Origin: CAZQKW01 sp964594075
GTDB lineage: Bacteria; Desulfobacterota; WTBG01; CAIYCZ01
NCBI GenBank assembly: GCA_964594075.1
Contig: CAZQKW010000043.1
Coordinates: 1 to 28,854 of the forward strand
Direction of reading: 5' to 3'
Length of the DNA: 28,854 bases
Part shown: piece after piece, positions 6,892 through 15,340 of the stretch
How positions within the stretch are numbered: position 1 is the stretch's first letter
Layout: each line of letters opens with the position of its first letter
Notes under the pieces: model-generated
Told to the model about the DNA's origin: nothing
The model's database searches: none
Seen by the model: the letters and a program-made list of their open reading frames with translations, nothing else
Program-made: the position numbers and the translations under genes

Positions 6892-8277
6892 TTGAAAAAG
6901 GCAATACTTTTAATTCCCGCGTTTCTGTTAGTGTTGAGCCTGTGTATTCCCCACAACGCTTTTTCTGCAAGTGTGGAGGATCAGATATCTGTTTTGAAAA
7001 AGCAGATGGAGGAATTGCAGAAAAAAATTAATGAGATGGAGTCACAGCTCAAGAAGGCAAAAGATGAGGCCTCTGTTGCCCAGCAGCAATCAACTGCTAC
7101 CCAGCAGCAGATGGAAACTAAAATGGCCGAAGTTTCAAGCCGTTACAAAGTGATTGATGAACTGGCAAAGAAATTCGGCCAGCTCAAGTTCGGCGGTTAT
7201 ATCAGATCGCGTCTGCAGGATGGGCAACAGGAAGATTCAACATTTGATGTGACGGAGCTTGCCTTTCAATTGCGTTATGACATAACCAAGAATATTTCAG
7301 GCGAGTTTCATGTCTGGTGGCATCCCAGCGGCAACGCTCCAGATAGCGAAGGATTTACCAATTATAAGAATTGGGCGGGTCCGACGACGTTTATCGAAAG
7401 CGCGTATGCAGAATTCAGACATGAATACTGCCTGTTTAATGATTTTGGTGGTCCCATACAGGGCACTCTGCAGGTTGGAAAATTCAGAAACTTTGCTTAT
7501 GGCATTGCACCGACCGGACCTGACCGGGTGATGAGTGATTACGGCCTGTTTCATGAAAGTAACAGCCAGTCAAGAATCACCGGCATACAATATCTGACGA
7601 AATGGAACAGATTCAAGGCGAATTTTGCCGTATTTAATGGCTGGTCACTTTCATCCGGAGCCCGTTATGCATCGCGTCCGGCCGGCATCCGCTATTTGAG
7701 ACAAAATCAGATGAATATTGATGATAATAGCAACAAGGCGCTCAGCATGCGGCTTGCTTACTTGCCAATTGAAGGTCTTGAAGTAGGCGTGACCGGTTAC
7801 CATCAGCGGTTGAGCAACAACGACATGAAGGCATTCAATCAGATAATGGGGCGAAACGCTGGTACCTATGGCAATTTCTTCGGTAACCCGACCGGAAATA
7901 ATCGGGAATGGAGAACCGGTTTTGACCTTGATTTTAAGCATGACCCCTTTCATGTGCAAAGCCAGTATTTCTGGGGACAGGTTGCCGACGTAAAGGCAAA
8001 CTGGTGGTATGTCTTAGGCGGCTACAAGTTGAAACAGTTCAATACCGACTTTTATGTGCGTTATTGCAAGGCTAATTACGACCAGACGCGTTATCCAGAT
8101 ATTAACGCAAGCGGTGCCTGGGACCGTTCGGAACTAACGCCACTTATCATTTACAGTTTTCATCCGCGAGCTAAACTCTTTCTTGAATACTACTTTACTT
8201 GGATTAATGACCCCAAGGGATATCGCGGCAACACCGATGCCAATTACGGTTTTGCAGAGTTAATCCTGTTCTACTAA
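6892..8277 (+). CDS. coiled-coil outer-membrane porin
   Basis: This 461-residue protein has the layout of large trimeric porins. A signal peptide ends at about NAFSA (residue 26). A coiled coil of about 65 residues follows (QISVLKKQMEELQKKINEME onwards). A beta-barrel rich in alternating aromatic strands starts at about GQLKFGGYIRSRLQ and ends in ILFY, with the terminal aromatic residue required for insertion by the BAM complex. The start is a TTG codon at 6892, chosen because it follows GAGGAGGGG and begins the signal peptide (M-K-K-A). The substrate cannot be read from the sequence. Placement just before the aromatic-acid gene block makes aryl acid or amino-acid uptake a reasonable guess. 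Confidence 0.82.
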   Translation: MKKAILLIPAFLLVLSLCIPHNAFSASVEDQISVLKKQMEELQKKINEMESQLKKAKDEASVAQQQSTATQQQMETKMAEVSSRYKVIDELAKKFGQLKFGGYIRSRLQDGQQEDSTFDVTELAFQLRYDITKNISGEFHVWWHPSGNAPDSEGFTNYKNWAGPTTFIESAYAEFRHEYCLFNDFGGPIQGTLQVGKFRNFAYGIAPTGPDRVMSDYGLFHESNSQSRITGIQYLTKWNRFKANFAVFNGWSLSSGARYASRPAGIRYLRQNQMNIDDNSNKALSMRLAYLPIEGLEVGVTGYHQRLSNNDMKAFNQIMGRNAGTYGNFFGNPTGNNREWRTGFDLDFKHDPFHVQSQYFWGQVADVKANWWYVLGGYKLKQFNTDFYVRYCKANYDQTRYPDINASGAWDRSELTPLIIYSFHPRAKLFLEYYFTWINDPKGYRGNTDANYGFAELILFY

Positions 8278-8301
8278 TCGGAGAAGCGAGTTAGCACCGT
8301 C

Positions 8302-8338
8302 AAGGGTGAGTGGTATTTTGAACACTCACCCTTTTTTT
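8302..8338 (+). terminator. rho-independent terminator after the porin gene
   Basis: A perfect 11-base stem (AAGGGTGAGTG at 8302-8312, CACTCACCCTT at 8323-8333) with a 10-base loop is followed by a T tract (8332-8338). It separates the porin unit from the iorAB block. An ATG inside its stem (8306) opens the iorA frame but is not a credible start. Confidence 0.92.
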
Positions 8339-8343
8339 AATTC

Positions 8344-8373
8344 TTGTTGCGAAAGGATTGAAAAAAATATAAG
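8344..8373 (+). promoter_or_regulatory. possible promoter of iorAB
   Basis: TTGTTG (8344-8349) and TATAAG (8368-8373) are spaced 18 bases apart, immediately after the porin terminator and 58 bases before the iorA start. A fresh promoter is expected in this gap, but these boxes are only moderately close to consensus. Confidence 0.35.
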
Positions 8374-8431
8374 CTATAAACCTTTAAATTTTAGTAATAC
8401 AGTTAAACGAGCGGAGAAGATATTTACAGCG

Positions 8432-10228
8432 ATGAAGGTTATTCTTTCAGGCAATGAAGCTATTGCGCGGGGCGCGTATGAGGCCGGGGTGGTGGTTGCC
8501 ACCGCGTATCCGGGAACGCCGAGCACGGAGATTCTGGAAAATATTGCCCGCTACGACGGGGTGTATGCCGAGTGGTCGCCCAACGAAAAAGTGGCGCTTG
8601 AGGTGGCAACCGGTGCTGCGATCGGCGGCTGCCGTGCACTTGCCGCTATGAAACATGTGGGCGTCAATGTTGCCGCTGACCCGCTGTTCACTGTTTCGTA
8701 TACCGGCATAAAGGGGGGCCTGGTAATTATAACAGCGGACGACCCGGAAATGCACAGTTCCCAGAACGAGCAGGACAATAGAAATTATGCAAAGTTTGCC
8801 AAAGTTCCTATGCTTGAGCCTTCTGACAGCAAGGAGGCTAAAGATTTTGTTAAGCTGGCATTTGAGATAAGCGAGCAGTTTGATACCCCGGTGTTTGTGC
8901 GAACCACCACGCGCATTTCTCACTCAAAGTCAGTGGTTGAACTTTCAGAACCGCACAAATCCCCCGTCAAGCCTGCAATAGAAAAGCAGCCGGAAAAATA
9001 CGTCATGGTTCCTGCCCATGCCCGGCGCCGTCATCCACTGGTGGAACAGCGCCTCAAAGACCTTGGAACATTTGCCGAGCAGTTTCCTGAAAACCGGATG
9101 GAAATTAACGATACGGCTGTTGGTATTATAACCAGCGGCGCCTGCTACCAGTATGCAAAGGAAGCCTTTCCTGATTATTCATTTCTCAAACTGGGCATGG
9201 TGTATCCCCTGCCCAAAGACAAAATCAAAGCATTTGCGCGCCAGGTAAAAAAACTCTACGCGTTTGAAGAGCTTGATCCCTTTTTTGAAGAACAGGTCAA
9301 GGCGCTGGGCATTGAGATTATCGGGAAGGGTGTCTTTCCGCTCTGCGGCGAATTTGATCCCGGCACTGCTGAACAGGGGATTTTGGGGTTAAGAGGCGAA
9401 GAAAAGAAGGATCAAGGGCTTCCCCATCTGCCGCCGCGTCCGCCAACCATGTGTCCGGGATGTCCGCATCGCGGGTTGTTTTATGTCCTGCATAAGCTCA
9501 AGGTTTTTGTTGCCGGCGATATCGGCTGTTATACTTTGGCCTGTCTTCCTCCGCTGAAAGCTGTTGATACCTGTATCTGCATGGGTGCAAGCATTGGCCA
9601 TGCCATGGGTCTGGACAAAGCCCTGGGCAGCGAAGCGCTGGGTAAAGTGGCGGCGGTAATCGGCGATTCAACATTTCTTCATTCCGGCATAACCGGTCTG
9701 CTTGACGTTGCCTACAACCGCGGCGCATGCACCATAATTATCCTTGACAACTGGACGACCGCCATGACCGGCCGTCAGGATCATCCGGGAACCGGCATGA
9801 CCATAAAAGGTGAGCCCACATCCAAGGTTGATTACGTCAAGCTCGCAAAGGCTCTGGGCATAAAGCACGTGAAAAAAGTTGACCCGTTTGATTTGAAAAT
9901 GATGCAAAGCGTTCTGCGCAGAGAAGTGAACCGTCCAGAGCCGTCGGTGGTTATATCGGATGCGCCGTGCGTGTTGTTCCGCAGGCTCGAGAAAACCGTC
10001 CCCCGGCCGGTGCTGCAGGTGGAGAGCGCTGATTGTATTGGCTGCCAAGCCTGTCTGCAACTGGGCTGCCCGGCTCTTGAATGGGTAACGCTTTCACCGC
10101 AGAGCGCTGAAGACCGGCACAAAAAGAAGGGCGAAGCCTTCATTAACCCGTACCTGTGCGTAGGGTGCGCAGTGTGTTCACAAATTTGTAAGAAAGGTGC
10201 AATAAAGAAACAAGATGGCACAAACTGA
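8432..10228 (+). CDS. iorA: indolepyruvate ferredoxin oxidoreductase, alpha subunit
   Basis: This 598-residue catalytic subunit oxidatively decarboxylates aryl-pyruvates to aryl-acetyl-CoA, reducing ferredoxin. The N-terminal pyrimidine-type TPP domain includes AYPGTPSTEI and YAEWSPNEKVALE (about 45-58). The pyrophosphate-binding TPP domain has CPGCPHRG (341-348), GDIGCYTL, GDSTFLHSG (411-419) and DNWTTAMTGRQ (439-449). The C-terminal ferredoxin domain has two [4Fe-4S] motifs, Cys535/538/541/546 and Cys576/579/582/586. All key motifs are present and the length is normal. ATG 8432 was chosen because it matches the family start MKVILSGNEAIARG; the longer frame begins inside a terminator stem. 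It overlaps iorB by 14 bases, indicating translational coupling. Confidence 0.96.
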   Translation: MKVILSGNEAIARGAYEAGVVVATAYPGTPSTEILENIARYDGVYAEWSPNEKVALEVATGAAIGGCRALAAMKHVGVNVAADPLFTVSYTGIKGGLVIITADDPEMHSSQNEQDNRNYAKFAKVPMLEPSDSKEAKDFVKLAFEISEQFDTPVFVRTTTRISHSKSVVELSEPHKSPVKPAIEKQPEKYVMVPAHARRRHPLVEQRLKDLGTFAEQFPENRMEINDTAVGIITSGACYQYAKEAFPDYSFLKLGMVYPLPKDKIKAFARQVKKLYAFEELDPFFEEQVKALGIEIIGKGVFPLCGEFDPGTAEQGILGLRGEEKKDQGLPHLPPRPPTMCPGCPHRGLFYVLHKLKVFVAGDIGCYTLACLPPLKAVDTCICMGASIGHAMGLDKALGSEALGKVAAVIGDSTFLHSGITGLLDVAYNRGACTIIILDNWTTAMTGRQDHPGTGMTIKGEPTSKVDYVKLAKALGIKHVKKVDPFDLKMMQSVLRREVNRPEPSVVISDAPCVLFRRLEKTVPRPVLQVESADCIGCQACLQLGCPALEWVTLSPQSAEDRHKKKGEAFINPYLCVGCAVCSQICKKGAIKKQDGTN

Positions 10229-10802
10229 TCAGGTGCATAATATTTTGATGGTTGGCGTGGGCGGGCAGGGGGTGATTCTGGCAAGCGAAATTCTGTCCGA
10301 GGTTATGATGCGCGCCGGGTATGATGTAAAAAAAAGCGAAGTGCATGGTATGGCACAGCGGGGTGGCAGTGTGAGCACGCATGTGCGGTTTGGCCCGCGC
10401 GTGTTCTCTCCGCTCATTAAGAAAGGTGACGCCGACATTCTGTTTTCTTTTGAAATGCTTGAGTCAGTCCGCTATCTTGACTTTTTGAAGAAAGATGCTT
10501 TAATCGTGGTCAACAATCAGAAAGTGCTTCCCCCGTCAGTTACCTTGGGCGTCGACCGCTATCCGGAAAATATTCCGGAGATACTGCGCGAGCGTTTCTC
10601 ACGGGTTGAAATTGTTGATGCTGTGGGGATAGCGCAACGCGCCGGAAATGGACGGGCGTTAAATGTGGCATTTCTGGGGGTTCTGTCCCGATACGTTGAT
10701 GCGGATGAAGGGATGTGGAGGGATGTTATCTCATCAATGCTTCCGCCAAAGCTGGTTGAGGTAAACCTCAAAGCTTTTTCATTGGGAAGAAACCTCGGGT
10801 GA
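10215..10802 (+). CDS. iorB: indolepyruvate ferredoxin oxidoreductase, beta subunit
   Basis: This 195-residue partner of IorA corresponds to the gamma-type domain of 2-oxoacid oxidoreductases. The N-terminus has the conserved glycine-rich MVGVGGQGVILASEIL. The family motif KKSEVHGMAQRGGSVSTHVR follows at about residues 39-58, and NVAFLGVLS lies near the C-terminus. Length and motifs are normal. The start overlaps the iorA end by 14 bases in another frame, with AAGGTG upstream within iorA. IorAB acts in the cytoplasm, coupling Phe, Tyr or Trp breakdown to low-potential electrons. Confidence 0.95.
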   Translation: MAQTDQVHNILMVGVGGQGVILASEILSEVMMRAGYDVKKSEVHGMAQRGGSVSTHVRFGPRVFSPLIKKGDADILFSFEMLESVRYLDFLKKDALIVVNNQKVLPPSVTLGVDRYPENIPEILRERFSRVEIVDAVGIAQRAGNGRALNVAFLGVLSRYVDADEGMWRDVISSMLPPKLVEVNLKAFSLGRNLG

Positions 10803-11067
10803 AATTTAAATACTAACAAAGATATTTAAAATTTTTATTTGGCCTCTGGTTCCCTTGTTCGCGCTAAGTGCTCGCTGGAACAGTTCGTGGTATTTGCCAT
10901 AGCCATCGGTCGCATTGCCCGCAACTGCTTTCACCAAAAGCCGAAGGATACACATATGAGAGGAGAGCACAATTCTCAGATTTAAACAGGCACGAACCTA
11001 AAAACAAAAGGTTAGCCAACAATATTGAAATTCATGTTCAGGTTTTAATTTTAACGGGAGGTTTATA
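10803..11067. other. leader between iorB and paaK-1
   Basis: This gap contains no supported gene; a 66-codon frame at 10868-11068 has no family resemblance and no ribosome-binding site. A weak pairing (CTGGTTCC at about 10847-10854 with GGAACAG near 10876) could fold. No riboswitch class or T-box signature was recognised. Confidence 0.3.
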
Positions 11068-12372
11068 ATGATCTGGAATGAAGAGTTTGAAACGCTTCCG
11101 CGAGAAGCGCTTGAGGCGTTGCAGCTCAAGAGGCTCAAAGCCACGGTAGAACGGGTGTATGAGACGGTGCCCTTTTACAAGAAAAAATTTAATGAAATAG
11201 GTCTTAAACCCGCACACATAAAAACCTTAAAAGATCTTCAATTGCTCCCTTTCACGGTTAAAAATGATTTGCGGGATAATTATCCGTTTGGCCTTTTCAG
11301 CGTTCCCATGGAGCAGGTTGTGCGGGTTCACGCTTCATCCGGCACAACCGGCAAACCAATTGTGGTGGGATACACCCGCCGCGATATTGATACCTGGGCC
11401 GAACTTATTGCCCGCACCTTATCATGTGCCGGTGTCCACCGGGGAGATATTGTGCACAATGCTTATGGATACGGTCTTTTTACCGGTGGGCTGGGCCTTC
11501 ATTACGGTGCGGAAAAAATAGGCGCATCTGTTATTCCTATTTCGGGAGGCAACACCAAGCGGCAAATTATTATTATGCAGGACTTTGGTCCCACAGTGCT
11601 CACCTGCACGCCCTCCTATGCACTACATCTTGCAGATGTGGCCGAAGAGATGGGGTTAAACACTGCCAAAGATTTTAAGCTGCGGGTCGGGTGTTTTGGT
11701 GCAGAGCCCTGGTCAGAGCGGATGCGGGAGCAAATAGAAAAAAAATTCAATATTGATGCAATAGATATTTTTGGACTGAGCGAAGTAATCGGCCCGGGTG
11801 TTTCCAGCGAGTGCCTTGAAGCTAAAAACGGCCTGCATGTCTTTGAGGACCATTTTATACCGGAGATAATTGACCCTGACACCGGAGCAGTATTGCCCTA
11901 TGGGGAAAAAGGCGAACTGGTTTTTACCTCCATTACCAAGGAGGCGTTTCCGGTCATTCGTTACCGCACCAGAGATATTTCAGTTCTGTATCCGGAAGTA
12001 TGTAAATGCGGCAGAACGTTTGTGCGTATGCAGCGGGTAACCGGCAGAAGCGATGACATGCTCATCATTCGCGGGGTTAACGTTTTTCCCTCGCAAATTG
12101 AAAGCGTGCTCATGCAGGTGGAGGGTGTTGAGCCCCACTACCAGCTTATCGTTGATCGCGAAGGGAATCTGGATACGCTTGAAGTGCAGGTTGAAGTGAA
12201 TGAGAAGGTGTTTTCCGACGAAGTGAAGCTACTTGAACGCCTGGAAAAACGCATTGAAAAAGAGATTAAGGAAATGTTTGGCGTTACCTGCAAGTGCACG
12301 CTGGTTGAGCCGAAGACCATTCAGCGAAGCGAAGGCAAGGCTAAGCGGGTGATCGATAAGAGAAAAATTTAA
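11068..12372 (+). CDS. paaK: phenylacetate-CoA ligase family, paralogue 1
   Basis: This 434-residue AMP-forming aryl-acetate:CoA ligase has every hallmark intact. These are the phosphate loop SSGTTGK (90-96), YGYGLFTGGLG, the adenine-binding GAEPW (211-215), the FGLSE motif, the YRTRD hinge motif, a CKCGR zinc-type or structural motif, and the catalytic Lys424 in RSEGKAKRVIDKR. It activates arylacetates to arylacetyl-CoA at the cost of ATP, or may run in reverse on the IorAB product. A GGGAGG site precedes ATG 11068. A 265-base leader separates it from iorB. It pairs with the ACT protein downstream. The true substrate (phenylacetate, indoleacetate or hydroxyphenylacetate) cannot be told from sequence. 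Confidence 0.93.
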   Translation: MIWNEEFETLPREALEALQLKRLKATVERVYETVPFYKKKFNEIGLKPAHIKTLKDLQLLPFTVKNDLRDNYPFGLFSVPMEQVVRVHASSGTTGKPIVVGYTRRDIDTWAELIARTLSCAGVHRGDIVHNAYGYGLFTGGLGLHYGAEKIGASVIPISGGNTKRQIIIMQDFGPTVLTCTPSYALHLADVAEEMGLNTAKDFKLRVGCFGAEPWSERMREQIEKKFNIDAIDIFGLSEVIGPGVSSECLEAKNGLHVFEDHFIPEIIDPDTGAVLPYGEKGELVFTSITKEAFPVIRYRTRDISVLYPEVCKCGRTFVRMQRVTGRSDDMLIIRGVNVFPSQIESVLMQVEGVEPHYQLIVDREGNLDTLEVQVEVNEKVFSDEVKLLERLEKRIEKEIKEMFGVTCKCTLVEPKTIQRSEGKAKRVIDKRKI

Positions 12373-12394
12373 GAGGCAGCTTTTAGCCAACAGG

Positions 12395-12430
12395 CGTCAG
12401 CTCGCAACGCAATTAATTATTTGGCTGACG
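12395..12430 (+). repeat. alternative hairpins before ACT-1
   Basis: Two mutually exclusive stems occur: CGTCAGC (12395-12401) with GCTGACG (12424-12430), and AGCCAA (12385-12390) with TTGGCT (12421-12426). They share bases, so only one can form at a time. They lie 36 bases before the ACT-1 start, between it and paaK-1. This may be a small intergenic repeat rather than a regulator. Confidence 0.35.
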
Positions 12431-12465
12431 GCTGAGTGCTGATTACTTCAAGGGAGGAATTTATT

Positions 12466-12897
12466 ATGAAGGTAGATCAGATATCCATATTTTTGGAAAA
12501 CAAATCAGGGCGGCTTGCTGAGGTTACCCGGGTTCTTGGCAATGCCGGAATTAATGTGCGCGCCCTGTCGCTTGCGGACACATCTGATTTTGGCATTCTG
12601 CGTCTCATCGTTAACGACAGCGCCAAAGCTGTTGAAGTGCTCAAGCAGCACCAGTTTACGGTCAGTATGACACAGGTGGTTGCCGTGGAAGTGCCTGACC
12701 GCCCCGGTGGCTTAGCGCACATATTGGATATTCTGCAGAAGGAAAATATAAATGTTGAATACATGTATGCGTTTGTGGAACGAAGCTCCGATAATGCGGT
12801 TATTATTTTTCGATTTGATGAGATAGATAAGGCAATTAAAACATTAACCAGCAAAGGGATAACGGTGCTGGAAGGAAAGAAAGTATATTGCCTGTAA
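12466..12897 (+). CDS. tandem ACT-domain protein 1
   Basis: This stand-alone protein of 143 residues has two ACT domains. The first (about 4-65) opens QISIFLENKSGRLAEVTRVL with INVRALSLADT; the second (about 70-140) opens VVAVEVPDRPGGLAHILDIL with INVEYMYAF. The glycine in each loop (SGRLAE, PGGLAH) is where ACT domains bind amino acids at dimer interfaces. ATG 12466 follows AGGGAGG. The protein has no catalytic domain, so it is probably a sensor or an allosteric partner. Its position after paaK-1, repeated by the paaK-3/ACT-2 pair, suggests it regulates the ligase or the pathway in response to an amino acid. This is inference. Confidence 0.88.
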   Translation: MKVDQISIFLENKSGRLAEVTRVLGNAGINVRALSLADTSDFGILRLIVNDSAKAVEVLKQHQFTVSMTQVVAVEVPDRPGGLAHILDILQKENINVEYMYAFVERSSDNAVIIFRFDEIDKAIKTLTSKGITVLEGKKVYCL

Positions 12898-12959
12898 TTA
12901 ATACATGTAGAATGCTGATTGTGGCAGGTGGAATGAGTAATTGAAACGAAAGAGGTGGC

Positions 12960-14099
12960 ATGAAAAAAACAGGTTTCCTTTTAATCCTATTCGCGTTTTC
13001 TTTGCTTCTTGCAATTTCTTCGTATGCGGCGGAGCCTTACAGAATAGGAGCGATTTTTGCCATTACCGGGCCCGCGGCATGGCTGGGAGAGCCGGAGCGA
13101 AATTCAGTAAGAATGCTTCAGGAAGAAATTAACGCCCAGGGCGGCATTAACGGTCATCCGCTGGATCTGGTTATTGAAGACACGGTCGGCGAGGAGACGC
13201 GGGCGGTTCTTGCGGTTAATAAACTTATTAACAAGGACAATGTCCTGGCCATTGTCGGTCCCTCGCGAAGTGGAACGACCATGGCCGTCATTCCCATAGT
13301 GGAAAAAGCCGAGGTGCCGCTGATATCCTGTGCTTCAGCGCAGGAGATTGTTAATCCGGTAAAAAAATGGGTGTTTAAAACGGCGCAGAACGACAGCGAC
13401 GGCGTGGTAAAAATTTATGAAAAAATGAAAGAAATGAACCTCTCAAGAGTCGCGATTTTATCAAGCACCGACGGTTACGGCATGGAGGGAAGAAAACATC
13501 TCAATCGGTTTGCATCGGAAATGGGCATCACTGTTGTGGCTGACGAGACCTACGGGCCCAAGGACACTGACATGACCGCGCAATTGACCAAAATCAAGGG
13601 GACTGATGCGCAGGCGCTGGTCAACTGGTCAATTGTTCCCGGCCAGACTACCGTGATTAAAAACCGGCGTCAACTGGGAATGACCATTCAACTTTTTCAA
13701 AGCCCGGGTTTCGGCAATATAAAATATGCGCAGGCTGCCGGTGACTCTGCAGAAGGTTTATTATTTCCAGCGTTACGATTGCTTATGGTTGATTCACTGC
13801 CGAAGGATCATCCGCAGAAGGCAATACTCACCAAATACAAAAAGGATTATGAAGCAAAATTTAAGTCGGATGTAACCACCTTTGGCGGTCACGCCTATGA
13901 TGCGCTGAATCTGGTTATAGCAGCCCTTAAGGCAGTGGGACCCGACCGCGCCAAAATCCGCGACCATATTGAAAACACCAAGAACTTTGTTGGGACGGGT
14001 GGCATATTCAACTATTCGCCAACAGACCACGTTGGCCTGCATAAAGATGCACTTGAAATGTATACAGTAAAAAATGGCGCATTTGTTCCCGTGCAATAG
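12960..14099 (+). CDS. livJ: branched-chain-type ABC transporter substrate-binding protein 1
   Basis: This 379-residue periplasmic type I binding protein (LivJ/LivK family) feeds the downstream permease. Its signal peptide (KKTGFLLILFAFSLLLAISSYA) is followed by mature AEPYRIGAIFAITG. Family landmarks include GGINGHPLDLVIEDT, AIVGPSRSGTTMAV, ETYGPKDTDMTAQL and FGGHAYDALNLVIAAL. Although named for branched-chain amino acids, this family often carries aromatic acids, and the gene context favours that here. The stop at 14099 is followed 101 bases later by a highly similar gene. ATG 12960 follows AGAGGTGG. Confidence 0.92.
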   Translation: MKKTGFLLILFAFSLLLAISSYAAEPYRIGAIFAITGPAAWLGEPERNSVRMLQEEINAQGGINGHPLDLVIEDTVGEETRAVLAVNKLINKDNVLAIVGPSRSGTTMAVIPIVEKAEVPLISCASAQEIVNPVKKWVFKTAQNDSDGVVKIYEKMKEMNLSRVAILSSTDGYGMEGRKHLNRFASEMGITVVADETYGPKDTDMTAQLTKIKGTDAQALVNWSIVPGQTTVIKNRRQLGMTIQLFQSPGFGNIKYAQAAGDSAEGLLFPALRLLMVDSLPKDHPQKAILTKYKKDYEAKFKSDVTTFGGHAYDALNLVIAALKAVGPDRAKIRDHIENTKNFVGTGGIFNYSPTDHVGLHKDALEMYTVKNGAFVPVQ

Positions 14100-14200
14100 C
14101 TCGGCGTATGAGCCTGGCAGCAACAGCGGGTTTTGTACTGACGCTGTAATTATAGATGTAACGGGGTGCATAATAAGAGTGAAACAGAGAGGAGGATATG

Positions 14201-15340
14201 ATGAAACAAGCAGTAAGTTGTTTAGTCTTGGGGGTTTTGATGGTAAGTGTGGCATCTGCCGCAATCGCAGTGGAGCCGTATAAGATCGGCGCTGTGTTTG
14301 CTATTACTGGGCCCGCGGCATGGCTGGGAGAGCCGGAGCGAAACACCGTCAAAATGATTGAAGAACAGATAAATGCCCAGGGGGGAATCAACGGTCACCA
14401 GCTGGAGATCATTATTGAGGATACTGTCGGAGAAGAGGCGAAAGCGGTCATGGCAGTGCAGAAACTCATAAACAGAGATAATGTGCTTGCCATAGTTGGT
14501 CCGACTAGAAGCGGGACGACCATGGCGGTTATCCCGATTGTTGAGAAAGCCGAGGTCCCTCTTATCTCATGTGCGGCTGCTGAGGCCATTGTAAATCCAG
14601 TGCGGAAATGGGTATTTAAGACGCCGCAGAAGGACAGTGATGCGGCAATAAGGATTTTTGAAAAGATGAAGGAGATGAATATCTCAAAAATTGCAATCAT
14701 CACCAGCACTGAGGGATTCGGCATGGAGGGGAGAAAGCAGCTCACCCAGATTGCGCCCAAAATGGGCATCACCATTGTTGCTGATGAAACCTACGGTCCG
14801 AAAGACACTGATATGACCGCACAGCTTACTAAAATTAAAGGCACCGAGGCGCAGGCAATTGTTAATTGGTCAATTGTTCCCGGCCAGGCTACTATTATTA
14901 AAAATAAGAAACAGTTAGGAATGAAGATGCCGTTATTCCAGAGTCACGGCTTTGGCAATATAAAATATGCCGCTGCAGCGGGTGACGCAGCAGAGGGAGT
15001 TTTGTTTCCGGCGGGACGGCTGCTGGTTGTGGATTCTCTCCCCGATAATCATCCGCAAAAAGCGCTGCTTGCACAGTATAAAAAAGACTACGAAGCAAAA
15101 TTTAACACCGATGTCAGCACCTTTGGCGGCCATGCCTTTGATGCGCTGAATCTGGTGATAGCAGCCCTCAAGGCTGTCGGTCCTGACCGTGCTAAAATCC
15201 GCGACTATATTGAGAATACAAAGAATTTTGTAGGCACCGGCGGTATCTTCAATTATTCCCCTGAAGATCATACCGGCTTGACCAAAGATGCCTTTGAAAT
15301 GATTACGGTTAAACAGGGTAAATTTGTTCCCGCACGGTAA
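14201..15340 (+). CDS. livJ: branched-chain-type ABC transporter substrate-binding protein 2
   Basis: This protein of 379 residues is closely similar along its full length to its upstream neighbour, including GPAAWLGEPERN, GGINGHQLEI and the KAVGPDRAKIRDYIENTKNF block. ATG 14201 was preferred over ATG 14198 because it leaves five bases after GGAGG rather than two, and it gives exactly the length of the paralogue. The signal peptide ends at about AAIAVEPYKIGAVF. Both copies are intact, so they probably have somewhat different ligands, or they raise dosage. Differences cluster in the stretch after SCA and around the hinge (for example FQSHGF versus FQSPGF). Confidence 0.92.
   Translation: MKQAVSCLVLGVLMVSVASAAIAVEPYKIGAVFAITGPAAWLGEPERNTVKMIEEQINAQGGINGHQLEIIIEDTVGEEAKAVMAVQKLINRDNVLAIVGPTRSGTTMAVIPIVEKAEVPLISCAAAEAIVNPVRKWVFKTPQKDSDAAIRIFEKMKEMNISKIAIITSTEGFGMEGRKQLTQIAPKMGITIVADETYGPKDTDMTAQLTKIKGTEAQAIVNWSIVPGQATIIKNKKQLGMKMPLFQSHGFGNIKYAAAAGDAAEGVLFPAGRLLVVDSLPDNHPQKALLAQYKKDYEAKFNTDVSTFGGHAFDALNLVIAALKAVGPDRAKIRDYIENTKNFVGTGGIFNYSPEDHTGLTKDAFEMITVKQGKFVPAR

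Noticed and set aside
8306..8431. N-terminal extension of IorA from ATG 8306
   Set aside because: It begins inside a terminator stem, has no ribosome-binding site, and the family start matches ATG 8432.
10803..11067. Possible T-box or other riboswitch in the paaK-1 leader
   Set aside because: No T-box core, terminator/antiterminator pair or other class signature could be found by eye.
10868..11068. 66-codon open frame between iorB and paaK-1
   Set aside because: No ribosome-binding site, no family resemblance and an unusual composition; it runs into the paaK-1 start.
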